Of a DNA stretch of 64,000 nt, positions 32,961 through 45,008 are shown one piece after another. The stretch is from positions 62,001 through 126,000 of the forward strand of contig JAMPIV010019837.1 of NCBI GenBank assembly GCA_024509875.1, written 5' to 3'. The notes below the pieces were generated by a model. The model was not told the DNA's origin and did no database searches. It saw only the letters and a list, made by a program, of their open reading frames with translations. Numbering within the stretch: the stretch's first letter is position 1; each line of letters opens with the position of its first letter. The translations under genes were made by a program, and so were the position numbers. The stretch is from Oreohelix idahoensis. Its lineage: Eukaryota > Mollusca > Gastropoda > Stylommatophora > Oreohelicidae.

Positions 32961-33247
32961 GTAACCGAATAAAGAAACATATGAATATACTAATAGCAGA
33001 ATTCTTCATGTGTGACAACTTACCGAACTAACTGAGATAAGAAAACATATGGAGATACAAGTAGCAGAATTCTTCATGAGTGACAACTTACCGAACTAAC
33101 TGAGATAAGAAAACATATGGAGATACAAGTAGCAGAATTCTTCATGAGTGACAACTTACCGAACTAACTGAGATAAGAAAACATATGGAGATACAAGTAG
33201 CAGAATTCTTCATGAGTGACAACTTACCGAACCAACCGAGATAAGAA
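32961..33247. repeat. Minisatellite, 68-bp unit, about 4 copies
   Basis: Unit contains GAGATAAGAAAACATATGGA and GCAGAATTCTTCATGAGTGA. The middle copies are nearly identical. Confidence 0.92.
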
Positions 33248-33619
33248 AACAAGACGTTGGGGTGTGACTGGTATGACTTTTGTTACCATTTCTCTTTTTA
33301 CTGGCTGTTGACAGGGTCATGAACACAGTGATAAGCTAGAAAAACTGAGTTCAGCAGCGTGACGATCTACAGTTTGCCGCTGACTTCCTGACCCACAATC
33401 ATGATCAGAAGGATTAACAACAAACAAAATACAAACACTTCATACAATATTAAAATATTTCGTCTGAAAGTTCACATAGAAAGACATAGTTAAGTTTGTT
33501 ATAGTACACGCAGCAAAAGTGAATCTCGTGACTGACGTGGCAGTATATGTTATTATTAGAAACACGAGAGCGACACACTATTCTATCGGCTGTCTTCCTC
33601 CTAGCCTTGTGCCATTCTA
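33248..33619. other. Spacer without recognised gene
   Basis: No supported feature. Confidence 0.4.
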
Positions 33620-33865
33620 GTTATCGGTCATTCATCATCATCATTCCTTTTCGTTTCCTGTGGAACATAGGCCAGAAACAGTTGCTCTCCATCGATTTCT
33701 ATTCTGGGCTGTCTTTTTCAGCTGTGCCCAAGTCATTCCAATTTCCCTAGCCTCCTCTTCAACAGTTCTTCTCTAAGTTCTCTTTGGCCTCCCCACTCTT
33801 CTTTTCCCCTGTGGGTTCCAGTCACGGGAAATTCTGGCTGTGCTAGATTTTTCTCTTCTGAGTGT
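33620..33865 (-). pseudogene. LINE C-terminal fragment
   Basis: The minus strand reads WNPQGKRRVGRPKRTWR, EEEAREIGMTWAQLKK and NRNRWRATVSGLCSTGNEKE, the conserved C-terminus of an RTE-type ORF, ending with a short (ATG)n tail near 33628. 5'-truncated; no catalytic region. Confidence 0.8.
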
Positions 33866-33867
33866 AT

Positions 33868-34345
33868 GTCCTATCTACAACTACTACTGTATTACTACTA
33901 CTTCTGCTACTACAAAGACTGCTGCTGCTACTACTATCACTAATGTAACTACCACTCCTGCTATTACTACTACTACTACTACTTCTGCTACTACTAAGAC
34001 TGCTGCTACTACTGCTACTACCACTCCTGCTATTACTACTGCTGCTACTACTACTTCTCGTACTACTACTGCTTAAACTATTGCTTCTACTACTACTACT
34101 ACTCCTTCTACTACAACTGTTGCTACTGCTCCTATTATTACTACTATTACTACTACTATAATTACTACTATTTCTACTATTACAACTGCTGCTATTACAA
34201 CTTGTACTACTACTACTACAAATTCTTCTGCTTCTACTACGAGTACTTTTACCACTTCTACTACTATTACTGCTACTACTATTACTACGATTACTACTAC
34301 TATTTCTAAAACTGCTGCAACTACTTTTGCTACTACTACTAGTAG
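33868..34345. repeat. Degenerate (ACT)n trinucleotide array 2
   Basis: About 475 bp of ACT/GCT/ATT triplets. The right edge on the minus strand reads TTTGTGGTACCTACTA, identical over 16 bases to the start of array 3 (38678). Ser-rich and Val-rich ORFs here are artefacts. Confidence 0.9.
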
Positions 34346-35720
34346 GTACCACAAACCGCCCGCTTCGAGCTGTTGAAAACGGACGGAAGTGGAGAAAACT
34401 GAGGGAAATTCGTCAAGTTTAAGTCGTCACTGTCCCTTTGCTATTAAGCGGATTGTAATAAAATTTATATCACGATACTCTTTATTTTCTTCTCTTTGAA
34501 GTGTATTAATTAAAAAAAATAAAAGCTATTGAAGTATTTTTTTACTAATAAAAACAAACAGCGGCGTTACGCATAGTTTGCCCCGGCGCACTACGGACTC
34601 CGAACCTTTTCGTCTCACCCCGCTTCATTCAAATGAGGGTCGCTCGACCGCCAAACCACTAATTTGCACACTGTTTTCACAACTTTTAGGCGGTAAAAGT
34701 GTATCTTTAGTTTCATATATTGAAAACTGTAGAAAACAAAGTGTAAAACGTTGATATCTCGAAGTGAAGTTGAAATTTTACCAAATTTTACATTTTAAAT
34801 GGTGTTATAATTGTTTGCAATGTATGAGAAGATTTGGGAGCCATTTTCCTGTATTCGTGTGAAATTTTATTGACTTCTGTGTCCCTCAAGTTAGGCCTAG
34901 ATATTTTAGCGAAGGATGCAGATAGAGGCTGTTCCATGGGCCGTGATAACTCTCGATGTCCATCAAGATCGGGACGCCACTTATATTGGCTCATGTTCAA
35001 ACATCATCACATCTTCTGATTTGAGATTGACTATACGTAAGTATATCACTTATTAACAATGTTTTGAACTTCAAATGTAAAATTTACAATAGTTTTAATA
35101 TTATTTAGCAATTTAACACGATCACGCAGTTTGTGTAACAGCGTGGATTGAATGTGTTATCACCGCTTCAGACATTCGCACATCAATCTAATTTTTTCAA
35201 GAGCTTGGAAAGCTAAGAAAGTTACCAATTTGCATAAAAAATGCATGTTTTGATTAATTAGTAATTAAATGAAGGTTTCTTTTGCAACATAATAGGGTGA
35301 ATTATGATATCAAAAGCGAATGATATCGCAAGGCACAATGGCAATGGACGACATATTGAGTCAAGGCTAGGAAACCGGAAAATACGATAACTAAGAAGCT
35401 GACGGTGAACTGAAATGTCCGGACTAGCAGGCATTAGTTGGTAGTCTTACCTCAAACATAAATATATATAAACAGCTTTCATGAAGTACACTTTAAATAG
35501 TTCAGACACACGTATTCATGTTAATTGAAATACATCTTACTTTAAGCTGGCTGTGCACTTTTTAAGTTTTAAGGTTAGTCCTGATTTTCAATGCAATACA
35601 TCTATATATATATATATAATAGTACATGTAATGCTCTATACATGTAAAGAAAATTTCACTTCTAGAATTTTACTGTTGCAGATGACTCATACTACGATAG
35701 TATAAAAAAAGCCATTTTTT
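34346..35720. other. AT-rich stretch without recognised gene
   Basis: A 70-codon minus frame at 34788-35000 has better codon-like composition than its surroundings but no family that I recognise. Nothing else is supported. Confidence 0.35.
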
Positions 35721-35721
35721 A

Positions 35722-35829
35722 ATGAGTGGGAAGGGCCGCCGTCCAAAGTTGCCAGCTACCAATCTGACAAACAAAGTCGTTGCACAACTTTATTATCTGA
35801 AGGAGGATGGGAATGCAACATGGCTTGAG
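35722..35829 (+). CDS. Possible first exon, unrecognised
   Basis: ATG at 35722 opens 36 codons (MSGKGRRPKLPATNLTNKVV then QLYYLKEDGNATWLE) ending exactly at GAG followed by GTAGTC, a plausible splice donor. It is GC-richer than the AT-rich surroundings. I found no convincing partner exon; the coding remnants at 37369 and 37610 are downstream on the same strand. Function unknown; could equally be an old transposon exon. Confidence 0.3.
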
Positions 35830-36994
35830 GTAGTCTGCTTGTAGTTTTTTTGTTTGTTTATAAAGCTACAGACCACAAAGTAACACTACAAACACATACA
35901 TGCCACACGCTATGGTTTACCCATAATCTGTACGGGGTGTTTGCGTTTTCAGATGTGTACGGCCCGTACATACCGTCTGTACGGGTTTTTTTTGCCTAAT
36001 TATTAAATATACATATAAATCGACCGTTTTGTGCCACTACACAATTTTCCGCAATTTGCGTCATGAGATTCGGCGAGATTTTAAGCCAAGTGGATTAAAA
36101 AAAAAATAACCAATGAAAATCAAGCTGCCTATTTTTCCATTGCCGCGGGATGTGCGTGGCGTGTTCATTCAAAATTTTTTGCTAAAGCTAGCGCGAGGTT
36201 ACTGATTATTTGAACGATTACGCAGCACTGAGTCGAGCCTATTCTTTAGGATTAATTTCCAGTTTAGTATTGGTAATTCATTTTTTTTTAAAGTATTACA
36301 ATAACATTGTTTAGATGAAGTTAGATTTAACTGTCAGATAACTTAGGCCTAGGCTATGCTTTTTTTTCCGTAAGATTTAGCATAGCCTAATTTATTATTT
36401 ACGACTGCTTAAAAAAAAAAAAGGTGGATACCACTTCATATTATTTGATTTCACTAAAACTTGTAGAAAGTGCGTAAGAAATGAATATTTGAATAATAAT
36501 ACAATACAAATAATGGGTAATATCGGAATGACGGTCGCCGAACGATCTGCATGTATTTTCGTACCATTTAGGCTAGTAACACTAATCTTAAATCTAAATG
36601 GTACGAACATACACGCGAAGCATTCGGCGTCCGATATTACTAAATTATGAAACTGAAGGAAAAAAAGCAACGCACGACACAAAAAGCAAGGCAAATTTGC
36701 ATCTTAACTCGATCAGAGAAAAGTTTATTTGGAGTTACTTCTCGTCTTAGTTTTAATTTCGTTTTTTTTTTAAAAAAAACAATGCGATTTTTTGCCTTGG
36801 GTGATAATCATTACGATCAACTAATGATTTATATTTATTAAATAATTAATTACTATCAATGTATTTTGATTGACACTAAAAGTCATATGGGTAGTCTATT
36901 TAAAGCTACCAGTTGGGCTATAGGCCTAACGGCCATTCCAATTAATGAAGTTTGCTAGAGATTAGTTGTGCCAGTTTATGTTTTCATTGCTAGC
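35830..36994. other. AT-rich stretch with one palindrome
   Basis: Apart from the 124-bp inverted repeat at 36517-36640 nothing is recognised. Confidence 0.4.
36517..36640. repeat. MITE-like 124-bp palindrome
   Basis: GTAATATCGG at 36517 pairs with CCGATATTAC ending at 36640. The arms also share CGCCGAA and TTCGTACCATTTAG, with roughly 45-50 bp per arm and a small central loop. No coding potential. Confidence 0.6.
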
Positions 36995-37007
36995 TTTAAA
37001 AAAAAAA

Positions 37008-37059
<52 letters not shown>

Positions 37060-37122
37060 TATATATATATAATATATATATATAATATATATATATGTAT
37101 ATATATATGTATATATATATTA

Positions 37123-37189
<67 letters not shown>

Positions 37190-37193
37190 TAAG

Positions 37194-37229
<36 letters not shown>

Positions 37230-37230
37230 G
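36995..37230. repeat. (AT)n microsatellite
   Basis: About 230 bp of AT dinucleotides with a few interruptions. Ile/Tyr ORFs here are artefacts. Confidence 0.97.
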
Positions 37231-37368
37231 ATTTAAGATTAGTAAACCTAACCCAAAACACTTATTACTGGTCTCTTTAGACCTATACTTTTATTAGGCA
37301 TTATAGAACAGACACCAAACTGTTCTTCATTTCCACCATAAATTGTATTAATTTTTTTTGCAGAAATA

Positions 37369-37511
37369 GACTAAATGATGATACAGTTACAGCATTTCTA
37401 CAATGCAAAATAAATTCTAACTCCTGTTGTTTAGGTTTTAAAGCAAGTGAAGACATGCTTAAAAAGGCAAAGGGCGCATGTCACTATGATGGTGCAGAAC
37501 CATCTAATTGA
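37369..37511 (+). pseudogene. hAT-like transposase terminal exon
   Basis: AATTTTTTTTGCAG just before 37369 is a strong splice-acceptor sequence. The frame then reads NRLNDDTVTAFLQCKINSNS and SEDMLKKAKGACHYDG to a stop at 37511. It parallels the hAT C-terminus at 30150-30290 (MAESTVKALLRCKVN..., EFLKKFHAS). The preceding dimerisation exon was not found. Confidence 0.55.
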
Positions 37512-37609
37512 ATATATTTTTACATGAATTAACTCTTTTGTTACGTTTTTCAGTCTTTGTACAGGTTTTGCGGGTCTTTGTACAGGGTTTTTTGATTTTT
37601 TGTACAGGT

Positions 37610-37972
37610 TTTTCATGTCTGAGGTGTGGCATGTATGCAAACAGATAAAAAGTGAAATGGAGAAGAGGAAGGAGCAGATAGAATAAAAGTAGAGAATGCA
37701 AGAGTGACGACGAAGAGTTATATAACACGATCATAAGCCAAGGGGGTCTTTGCACCACAAAGGAGGATGTGGATAAAATTTGTAAAGGACGAAATGTCCT
37801 TAGAAATCTTAAGGCTCAGTTAAGATACAGAAAATTATTATTGAATAAGGACATTAAACTATCAGGAAATATCAAAGAATTGTATTTTGGACTTCTGAAG
37901 CATTTAGGTTTTGAGGCTTCATTGCGCCCTCGCAGGGAAAGAGTGCGCCATGATCATTCTCCTCCAGTTTAA
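37610..37972 (+). pseudogene. Unrecognised coding remnant with GGL...E motif
   Basis: MSEVWHVCKQIKSEMEKRKE then, after a frame break at an A-run near 37685, KSDDEELYNTIISQGGLCT, KEDVDKICKGRNVLRNLKAQ and RYRKLLL to a stop at 37972. I recall similar 'GGLW...EEV...ALK.QI.FRK' C-termini in many invertebrate hypothetical proteins, probably of mobile origin, but I cannot name the family. The low-complexity sequence before it (TTTGTACAGG repeats at 37555-37610) is non-coding. Confidence 0.4.
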
Positions 37973-38677
37973 AAATGTCTTTTTAAATGCTAATAACCAG
38001 TTGTTTAAAAAAAATATAGCGTTTAGATGTTGTTAATTATTGTTTAGATGGTGTTAATTATTGCCTACACATTTTTTAAAATGAAATGTGGACAGTATCT
38101 TCAACAAAATTTTTTTTCTTCATTTTCACATTTGTTTCTTCCCCTGCGACAAATTGGCCTCTGGACACATTTTAAAAAATTATACAAGAACAAGTAGGTG
38201 CTTACATCCTGTGAAAAAAAATTGAGATACATGTGTGTAGTATGCAGATTAACATGTGCAAATTTAAAGCTTGTACCTTTTATACATTTTGAAATATGAT
38301 GTTGTGAATATTGACTTTCATTCAACAAATTTTTTTTTTTTGGGTAATGTGTTTTGCAGATTTTCAATTTTTGGTCTCAAATATATTGATAATTTTTCAT
38401 GATGTAGCCATATAGTTTTCTTTATGTGATCAGTATATTCCAGACTATATGTTGTTTGTCAGAGAAAGTTGTAAGATTATATTTAAGAAGACGGCAGTGT
38501 TCTGAAGTTGGTGTGATGTAACGTTTTCAATGTTGCAAAATCCCCACGCTTTTTAAAATGCTATAACTTTTTTATTTTTTGTCCTATTTTAAAAAATAAA
38601 GTACAAAATGTCATGATTTACCAAGGGCTTCAAAACTACATTGTTTTCTCTGGTGTTTCTGTGCAAACAAAAATCAC
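37973..38677. other. AT-rich stretch without recognised gene
   Basis: No supported feature. Confidence 0.4.
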
Positions 38678-39088
38678 TTTGTGGTACCTACTACTACTAC
38701 AACTGCTGCAACAACTATTACTACAACTGCTGCTGCTACTACTTATATTACTATTTCTACTACAGCAACAACAGCTGCTGCTGCTACTACTATTATTTTT
38801 GCTACTACTGCCACTTCTACTATTACTGCAACTACTACTACTAATACAACTGCTACTAACATTACTACTACTACAACTGTTGCTACTACTACTACTATAC
38901 AACTACTACTACAATTAATACTTCTTTGTCTTCTACTACTATTAATTCTACTACTACTCCTTGTACATCTACGTGTACAACTGCTTCTATTCTTGCTACA
39001 ACTACCACTACTACATCGTCTGTATTTACTACTTCTGGTGCTACCACTATTTTTTCTTCTGCTACTACTGTACCACTATCATTTGTGT
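38678..39088. repeat. Degenerate (ACT)n trinucleotide array 3
   Basis: About 400 bp of ACT/GCT/ACA triplets introduced by TTTGTGGTACCTACTA (38678), the 16-mer that also borders array 2 in the opposite orientation. Confidence 0.9.
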
Positions 39089-39286
39089 AGACCGGATCAT
39101 GTGGAATTAATATTGTACAACTATTCTATCGCTTACTGTAACAAGAGCTAATGTACTGTGGCCATGTGTGTTGTTGTTGTTGTTGTTTAGTGGTAGGTCC
39201 GATCACTATCCTAACAGTGGGTGGTTGAACATGATGATGTTTCACGTACGAGTACATACATTTAACACGAAGAACTGATGCAGGAT

Positions 39287-39639
39287 TTTTTTTTTTTGTT
39301 TCGTATGCCCGCTTATACTCGAGGCGAAATCTCAGGTTATTATGTTTAACTTGAGACTGATTTTACGTGAGTATCCCTTTTTTTCTTGCACAGAGACAGG
39401 TGTCCCTCGCCATTCAGGCAGATACTCGCCAATTTCGGAGGTACCCATTAGAGCTGGGTCAGCTCAGGAGCCGCCAGTCCCTGGTCGACGACACTCCTTC
39501 AAATGTACTCGCCAGGGCTCGAGTTAATCCAGTCGAAATCCCGATCGACGAAAAATCTTCAAATGTTCTCGCCCGGGTTTGATCCTGGGTCACCCGGTCG
39601 CCAGCGCAGTGTGGTGACCACCACGCTATCGCGGCTCCC
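39287..39639 (-). mobile_element. tRNA-derived SINE, copy 2
   Basis: 353 bp, inverted relative to the copy at 9035-9393 and similar end to end. Flanked by ATGCAGGAT at 39278-39286 and 39640-39648. On the minus strand the head carries A box TAGCGTGGTGG and B box GGATCAAACCC. The poly(A)-like tail appears as T12 at 39286-39297. Confidence 0.9.
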
Positions 39640-39648
39640 ATGCAGGAT

Positions 39649-40064
39649 GATGAACTCGATGGTAACGCCCTTCACTAGAACAGCGGTGAAGTCAACAAAA
39701 GTAGTCAAGTTTATTTACATCATGTTTTCAGGAATGTAAGGATACATCAAGTAGAAGGGGATTTAATCTATCCTGCCTTGCCACTGGAGTAATCAAACTT
39801 TTCATACAGTCATTTATATGTTGATTATTTACAAATTTGACCTTTCATTCCTCGTACCATGGGTTCCGGTTAATTGTCCCTGTTTCTGTTTTTTTTTCTT
39901 TGTCAATACTTTTTCCATCTCTGAGTCTAGAACGTTGAACACTTCTAGTTACTGGTTTCTTTTCTGTCGATAAAATTTCCTGGACTGTTTCTGTGTGAGA
40001 TGGTTGGTTTATCTAGTACGACGAAGACTGGTCTAAACAGCCAGGGTATGACTATTTCTACCAA
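39649..40064. other. Spacer without recognised gene
   Basis: No supported feature. Confidence 0.4.
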
Positions 40065-40687
40065 CTGTGCTTGCTACACACAACTAAACTAACCATTCAT
40101 ACCTGCTGTCTCTGTGCTTGCTACACACAACTAAACTAACCATTCATACCTGCTGTCTCTGTGCTTGCTACACACTACTAAACTAACCGTTCATACCTGC
40201 TGTCTCTGTGCTTGCTACATACTACTAAACTAACCATTCATACCTGCTGTCTCTGTGCTTGCTACACACTACTAAACTAACCATTCATACCTGCTGTCTC
40301 TGTGCTTGCTACACACAACTAAACTAACCATTCATACCTGCTGTCTCTGTGCTTGCTAAACACAACTAAACTAACCATTCATACCTGCTGTCTCTGTGCT
40401 TGCTACACACAACTAAACTAACCATTCATACTTGCTGTCTCTGTGCTTGCTACACACTACTAAACTAACCATTCATACCTGCAGTCTCTGTGCTTGCTAC
40501 ACACAACTAAACTAACCATTCATACCCGCACTCTCTGTGCTTGCTACACACAACTAAACTAACCATTCATACCTGCTGTCTCTGTGCCTGCTACACACTA
40601 CTGTTAACTAACCATTCATACCTGCTGTCTCTGTGCTTGCTTCACACTACTAAACTAACCATTCATACCTGCTGTCTCTGTGCTTGA
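40065..40687. repeat. Minisatellite, 47-bp unit, about 13 copies
   Basis: Unit contains CTGCTGTCTCTGTGCTTGCT, ACACACAACTAAACTAACCA and TTCATAC. Copies are more than 90 percent alike, with an ACAACT/ACTACT polymorphism. Confidence 0.95.
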
Positions 40688-41448
40688 AAAAAAACATACT
40701 TGTCTTGAGCCCACTGCATGGGTACCCACTTTGTGGGAATTGAAAACACAGATCATCAAAACTATATCTAAATTGCTTCAAGCAGCAATTCTCTCTACAA
40801 AGATGGCATTTGAGTCTCTAAGGAACTAGACAACCGTACATCTCTTGTGAACACAAGAGCCAACCAAAACTATGGTGTGTTGTCTACGATCTTCCTTATG
40901 GAGCTCACCATTCTAACATTTTAAACACATGGGAGAAAACATTCCCAAACCTTTTTTTTCACAACCTTTATTGGGTTCTAATTTTGTACAACATCATTAT
41001 TTACAAAACTTTTAACATTGACATACAGGTGAGAGCTAAGGAGATAAAGATGATTAACAAGGAGTCAATGAAAGCAGGAAGGGTGGGTAGGATTAATGAT
41101 TCGTGTAGTGCTTTTATTTACAAATGATAAAGACTAGGAACTGATAATACTTAAAATGAGATGATTTGTGAAAGTTTAAACGATACATACAGTGTGCATG
41201 GCCTTGACATTTGCGTCTTATGTTACAGATGTTTACAACATTTTATTGGAAACTTAGGCAAGGAGTAAACATTCTATGCTGTCCCCTGTCTATCCCTGGG
41301 AGAAATGTTTACCTCTCATTTACGAACACGTATCTTCCCTTCTCTCCTCTACTATCTACTCACGTTACATGATGTTTTTTTTTAAATACATACTTTTGTC
41401 ACGTGATTACATTTTCACATCTTTAGTGGTCTTCATTTTTCCATATCA
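40688..41448. other. Spacer without recognised gene
   Basis: No supported feature. Confidence 0.4.
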
Positions 41449-42020
41449 GTCACATATCATCATTTTCTTATGTTACAACATATCGTCATTTTCTTATGTT
41501 ACAACATATCATCATTTTCTTATGTTACAACATATCATCATTTTCTTATGTTACAACATATCATCATTTTCTTATGTTACAACATATCATTTTCTTATGT
41601 TACAAACTTTAATTCCTCTTTACATTTTCTTATGTTACTTAACATATCATTTTCTTATGTTACAACATACAAAGTTTTTCTTATGTTACAACATATCATC
41701 ATTTTCTTATGTTACAACATATCATCATTTTCTTATGTTACAACATATCATTTTCTTATGTTACAACATATCATTTTCTTATGTTACAACATATCATCAT
41801 TTTCTTATGTTACAACATATCATCATTTTCTTATGTTACAACATATCATCATTTTCTTATGTTACACCATATCATTTTCTTATGTTACAACATACTATTT
41901 TCTTATGTTACAACATACCATTTTCTTATGTTACAACATATCATCATTTTCTTATGTTACAACATATCATTTTCTTATGTTACAACATATCATCATTTTC
42001 TTATGTTACAACATATCGTC
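41449..42020. repeat. Short-unit satellite, 26/23-bp alternating
   Basis: Units CATATCATCATTTTCTTATG + TTACAA (26 bp), and a form lacking one ATC (23 bp), about 22 copies. Because 26 is not a multiple of three the repeat reads through all three plus frames, producing overlapping Phe/Tyr/His-rich ORFs that are not genes. Confidence 0.95.
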
Positions 42021-42781
42021 ATAACAAAACTGGGGAATTTCTCTTTTCCCGTCACTTTCCTTAACTCTTTCCGTACGTAATTATTTTCAGCTCTGGACGG
42101 AATTATTTTTAAGCCCCAAAAATTTACACATACATAATTTACGTTTACTGACAATTTGTGTCTAATCATGAGTTAAGTATAACATATTATATATCAAATT
42201 AAAGTACATTGGATGAACAATATAAATCCATATGCCTTTCTAGCTAATTTTATGTTATGTTTATGTTATAACAGATAACATGTACACAGAAAAAAGATAA
42301 CTTGAAATTTTGAACAAAAATTTTTGACTTACGTAAGGCTTGTAACATAAATTGTTATCACAATACAGTTTCACTGCTCTCTTTGTGCAGGTAATCCATT
42401 TAGAAACACAGAAAAAGTAAGAAAGTTATGGTTGATCACACAGTTTGTTCACTATTCACATATTAGTAACATATCCTGTGTGTTTTTAGGCCATTATGGC
42501 GATACGACAAAACACGATTAAAGATGAAGATAAATGTGAAAAAATCCGTTCAACGCAAATAAAAGACGTTGAAGCTTGTTGAAATTTGCCCAGTTTTGTG
42601 TTTACTTCCGTTCGAGATAAATTCCGGGCAGTATAAAATATCAGAATAGATAGAAACAATGAAATAAATCAGCGTCTTTTAAAAGATCTTACATCTACAG
42701 CGTTCGGCCTTTGCGTCTATTATTAGATCTTGCGTACGGAATCAGATAAGTGACCTTTAATTCCTCTTTACATTTATGACT
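42021..42781. other. AT-rich spacer
   Basis: No gene. The last 12 bases are the left duplication of the next LINE. Confidence 0.4.
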
Positions 42782-43650
42782 AAGAGGAATAAGATGGACT
42801 ACATTTCTACATTGGAAGATCTGGAATATGCAGATGACATTGCACTGCTAGCAAATTCACATCAACACATCCAGGAAAAAACGGATAGACTTAATAAGTA
42901 TAGCCATCAGGTGGGCTTGAACATCAACATAAAGAAGACAGAGGTCATGACGCTCAATGTGGGCAACCCTGAGCCCATATCAGTAAGGAATCCGCAACTG
43001 GAACAGACAGATGCCTTCGCATACCTAGGATGCATAGTAACACCAGACGGCGGAGCAAGCAAAGACATCAACAACAGAATGAACAAAGCAAGAACAGCTT
43101 TTTTTAGTCTAAACAACATCTGGAAGTCCTCTCAGTACAGCACAAGCACAAAATTAGGATTATATCAGAGCTGTGTCCTTTCTTTGCTTCTCTATGGCGT
43201 GGAGAGCTGGAGTGTTACAGAGAAGGAAATGTCGAAATTGTCCTCTTTTCACACAACATGCCTAAGAAAAATTCTCCGAATCTTTTGGCAGAATATCATC
43301 ACCACCCAAGATCTGCTTACTCGGAGCAAGCAAGAGGACATGCACACCATCATAGCTGGCAGACGCTGGAGCTGGGTTGGTCATGTCCTCAGAAGAGACC
43401 CCGATGCCATCACAAGAACAGCTATGCTATGGACCCCTGAAGGAAAATGAAAGAGAAGCTGACCAAAAACAACTTGGCGGAGGACTGTTGAGGCTGAAAT
43501 GCAAAGAATGAACCAGAGTTGGGACACTGTACGAAGGATGGCCGCAGACCGAGCAAAGTGGAATCAATTTGTTGTTGCCCTACAAGACGCCACCAGGTGT
43601 AATGGCCACTGACTGCTTTGATGGTCGGCGGCTAAGGATCAAAGAAGAAG
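42782..43650 (+). mobile_element. RTE-like LINE copy 4, 5'-truncated
   Basis: Flanked by the 12-bp duplication ACATTTATGACT (42770-42781 and 43651-43662); ends in an AAAGAAGAAG tail. It carries the RT catalytic box (LEYADDIALLANSHQH near 42820), then KKTEVMTLNVGNPEPISV, YLGCIVTPDGGASKD, LLLYGVESWSVT and WVGHVLRRDPDAI. The frame 42776-43450 ends at a TGA within the last conserved block (GK*KRS). Same subfamily as RTE copies 1 and 2. Confidence 0.9.
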
Positions 43651-43662
43651 ACATTTATGACT

Positions 43663-43899
43663 GTTCTTACCCTTGTCATTGGCATTGATATTTTGCATAT
43701 AATCACACAAAGTTTATTTTCTTTTACTCATCCAGTCACTTATATTGTCATACATGTAAACCCATCATATTTTATTATTGTCTGTCACCACACACCTGGT
43801 GTGAATTGTTTGGCCTTTTTCTTCTCTCGTATAAAGCCAAAACATGTCTTCTGTCGTGTCTTTCTTTATACATTGTTCATGATTGTGTGAGCCATTTAA
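43663..43899. other. Unassigned spacer
   Basis: Nothing recognised. Confidence 0.35.
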
Positions 43900-44035
43900 C
43901 TATTATCTTCTTCTTCTTCCGTCATTAGCCACCAACCGACGAAGCAGTCCGTGGCCAGTACGCCTAGTGGCGTCTTAGGGCAACAACAAATTGGTCAATC
44001 TATCGCCCTTACCACGCCTATGGCGTCTTTGTGGG
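43900..44035 (-). pseudogene. RTE 3'-end fragment, partly duplicated
   Basis: The minus strand reproduces the RTE terminus (TTGTTGCCCTAAGACGCCAC ... GAAGAAGAAG). The 'CGCCTA-TGGCGTCTT-GGGCAACAACA' portion occurs twice (43965-43990 and 44008-44045), a short tandem duplication of the 3' end. Confidence 0.65.
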
Positions 44036-44059
44036 ACAACAACAGACCAAACAATCTAT

Positions 44060-44240
44060 CGTTGTTTCCGTAATCAGAGTAACTAGCAAGCAGGTGATCA
44101 GCCCACTGTGCGAAGTTTTTACGGGACGGGGTAAACAGCCCCATGCCCAACCCTCCTTAGTCACTTTTTACGACATGCATGGTAGGGTGCAGTGTTACTA
44201 TTCTTTGCTCCCCTTTCGGGCCCCGGTAACACACGGGTGA
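44060..44240. repeat. Possible dispersed invertebrate repeat
   Basis: Contains TTAGTCACTTTTTACGACATGCATGG and CCCTTTCGGGCCCCGGTAAC. From memory, GTCGCCTTTTACGACATGCATGG-type cores are common in dispersed repeats of molluscs and other invertebrates. Not verified here. Confidence 0.3.
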
Positions 44241-45008
44241 TTTAACTATCATGGCATCACTAAATTGTTATCTTCCTGTGTACACTCTTTACTAACTAGA
44301 CTTCTGTCCTTGGTCTCCTACACGGAAATATTTGAAACTTCTTGGGTCTACCTATCTTAAACCATTTTGTTGCTTTTGCCTACTTGCGTGTTTTTCTGCT
44401 GCTGACCTGTCACTTGACTTCCTCTTCCACTTAAGTCTATCTCTCTTTACTCTATTTTTACGTCCTCCCCTCATCACTTTGTTTCATGGTTTCTCTATAT
44501 TTCTTCTTTTCTCACTGTCATTCTTCAGTACTCTTGTCTGTATCATGTTCCTGTGCCTTCTAACTTCTCTTTTCTTCTTAGTTTTGGCTGCTCAATATCC
44601 GGTCCTTCTCTGTAACCTCGTCTGTGTGCTACCTCCTTTTCTTACCTTCTCCACAACACTCTGTCTCTCCGTGTCTGAATTTTTTCTGTATATGTTCGGT
44701 GAGGATTACCCTCAATAGACTCTCATTTGTAGTCTGGCAAACGCCTCACTTAACGTTTTATATGTTTTTTGTTCCCTCCCTGGAACATTCTTATCACATT
44801 TCTCTTGTCTTCATTCCCTCTTAGAACCTCTATATATATTCATGCTATTCTCCCTATGACCTCTCAATTACCTTGAATCTCTTAATTTCCTCTTTTTTCT
44901 TCTCTTCATGTATTTTGGAGAAAAAAATATGATTCATCCCCAAAGTCTTCACAAGTTTCCGGCCACTACCACGAAATCTCTCTCCTCACTTCCATTTTCC
45001 TCTCTTTG
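44241..45008. other. CT-rich stretch without recognised gene
   Basis: Pyrimidine-rich (TTCTTTTCTC type). Open frames here are compositional. Confidence 0.4.

Noticed and set aside
34788..35000. 70-codon minus-strand ORF with protein-like composition
   Set aside because: No splice context, homologue or neighbour supports it; left as a note in the spacer entry.
36962..37280. Ile/Tyr-rich ORFs on both strands
   Set aside because: Produced by the (AT)n microsatellite.
40065..42020. CRISPR array
   Set aside because: Regular repeats without unique spacers, in animal DNA with no cas genes. These are ordinary minisatellites.
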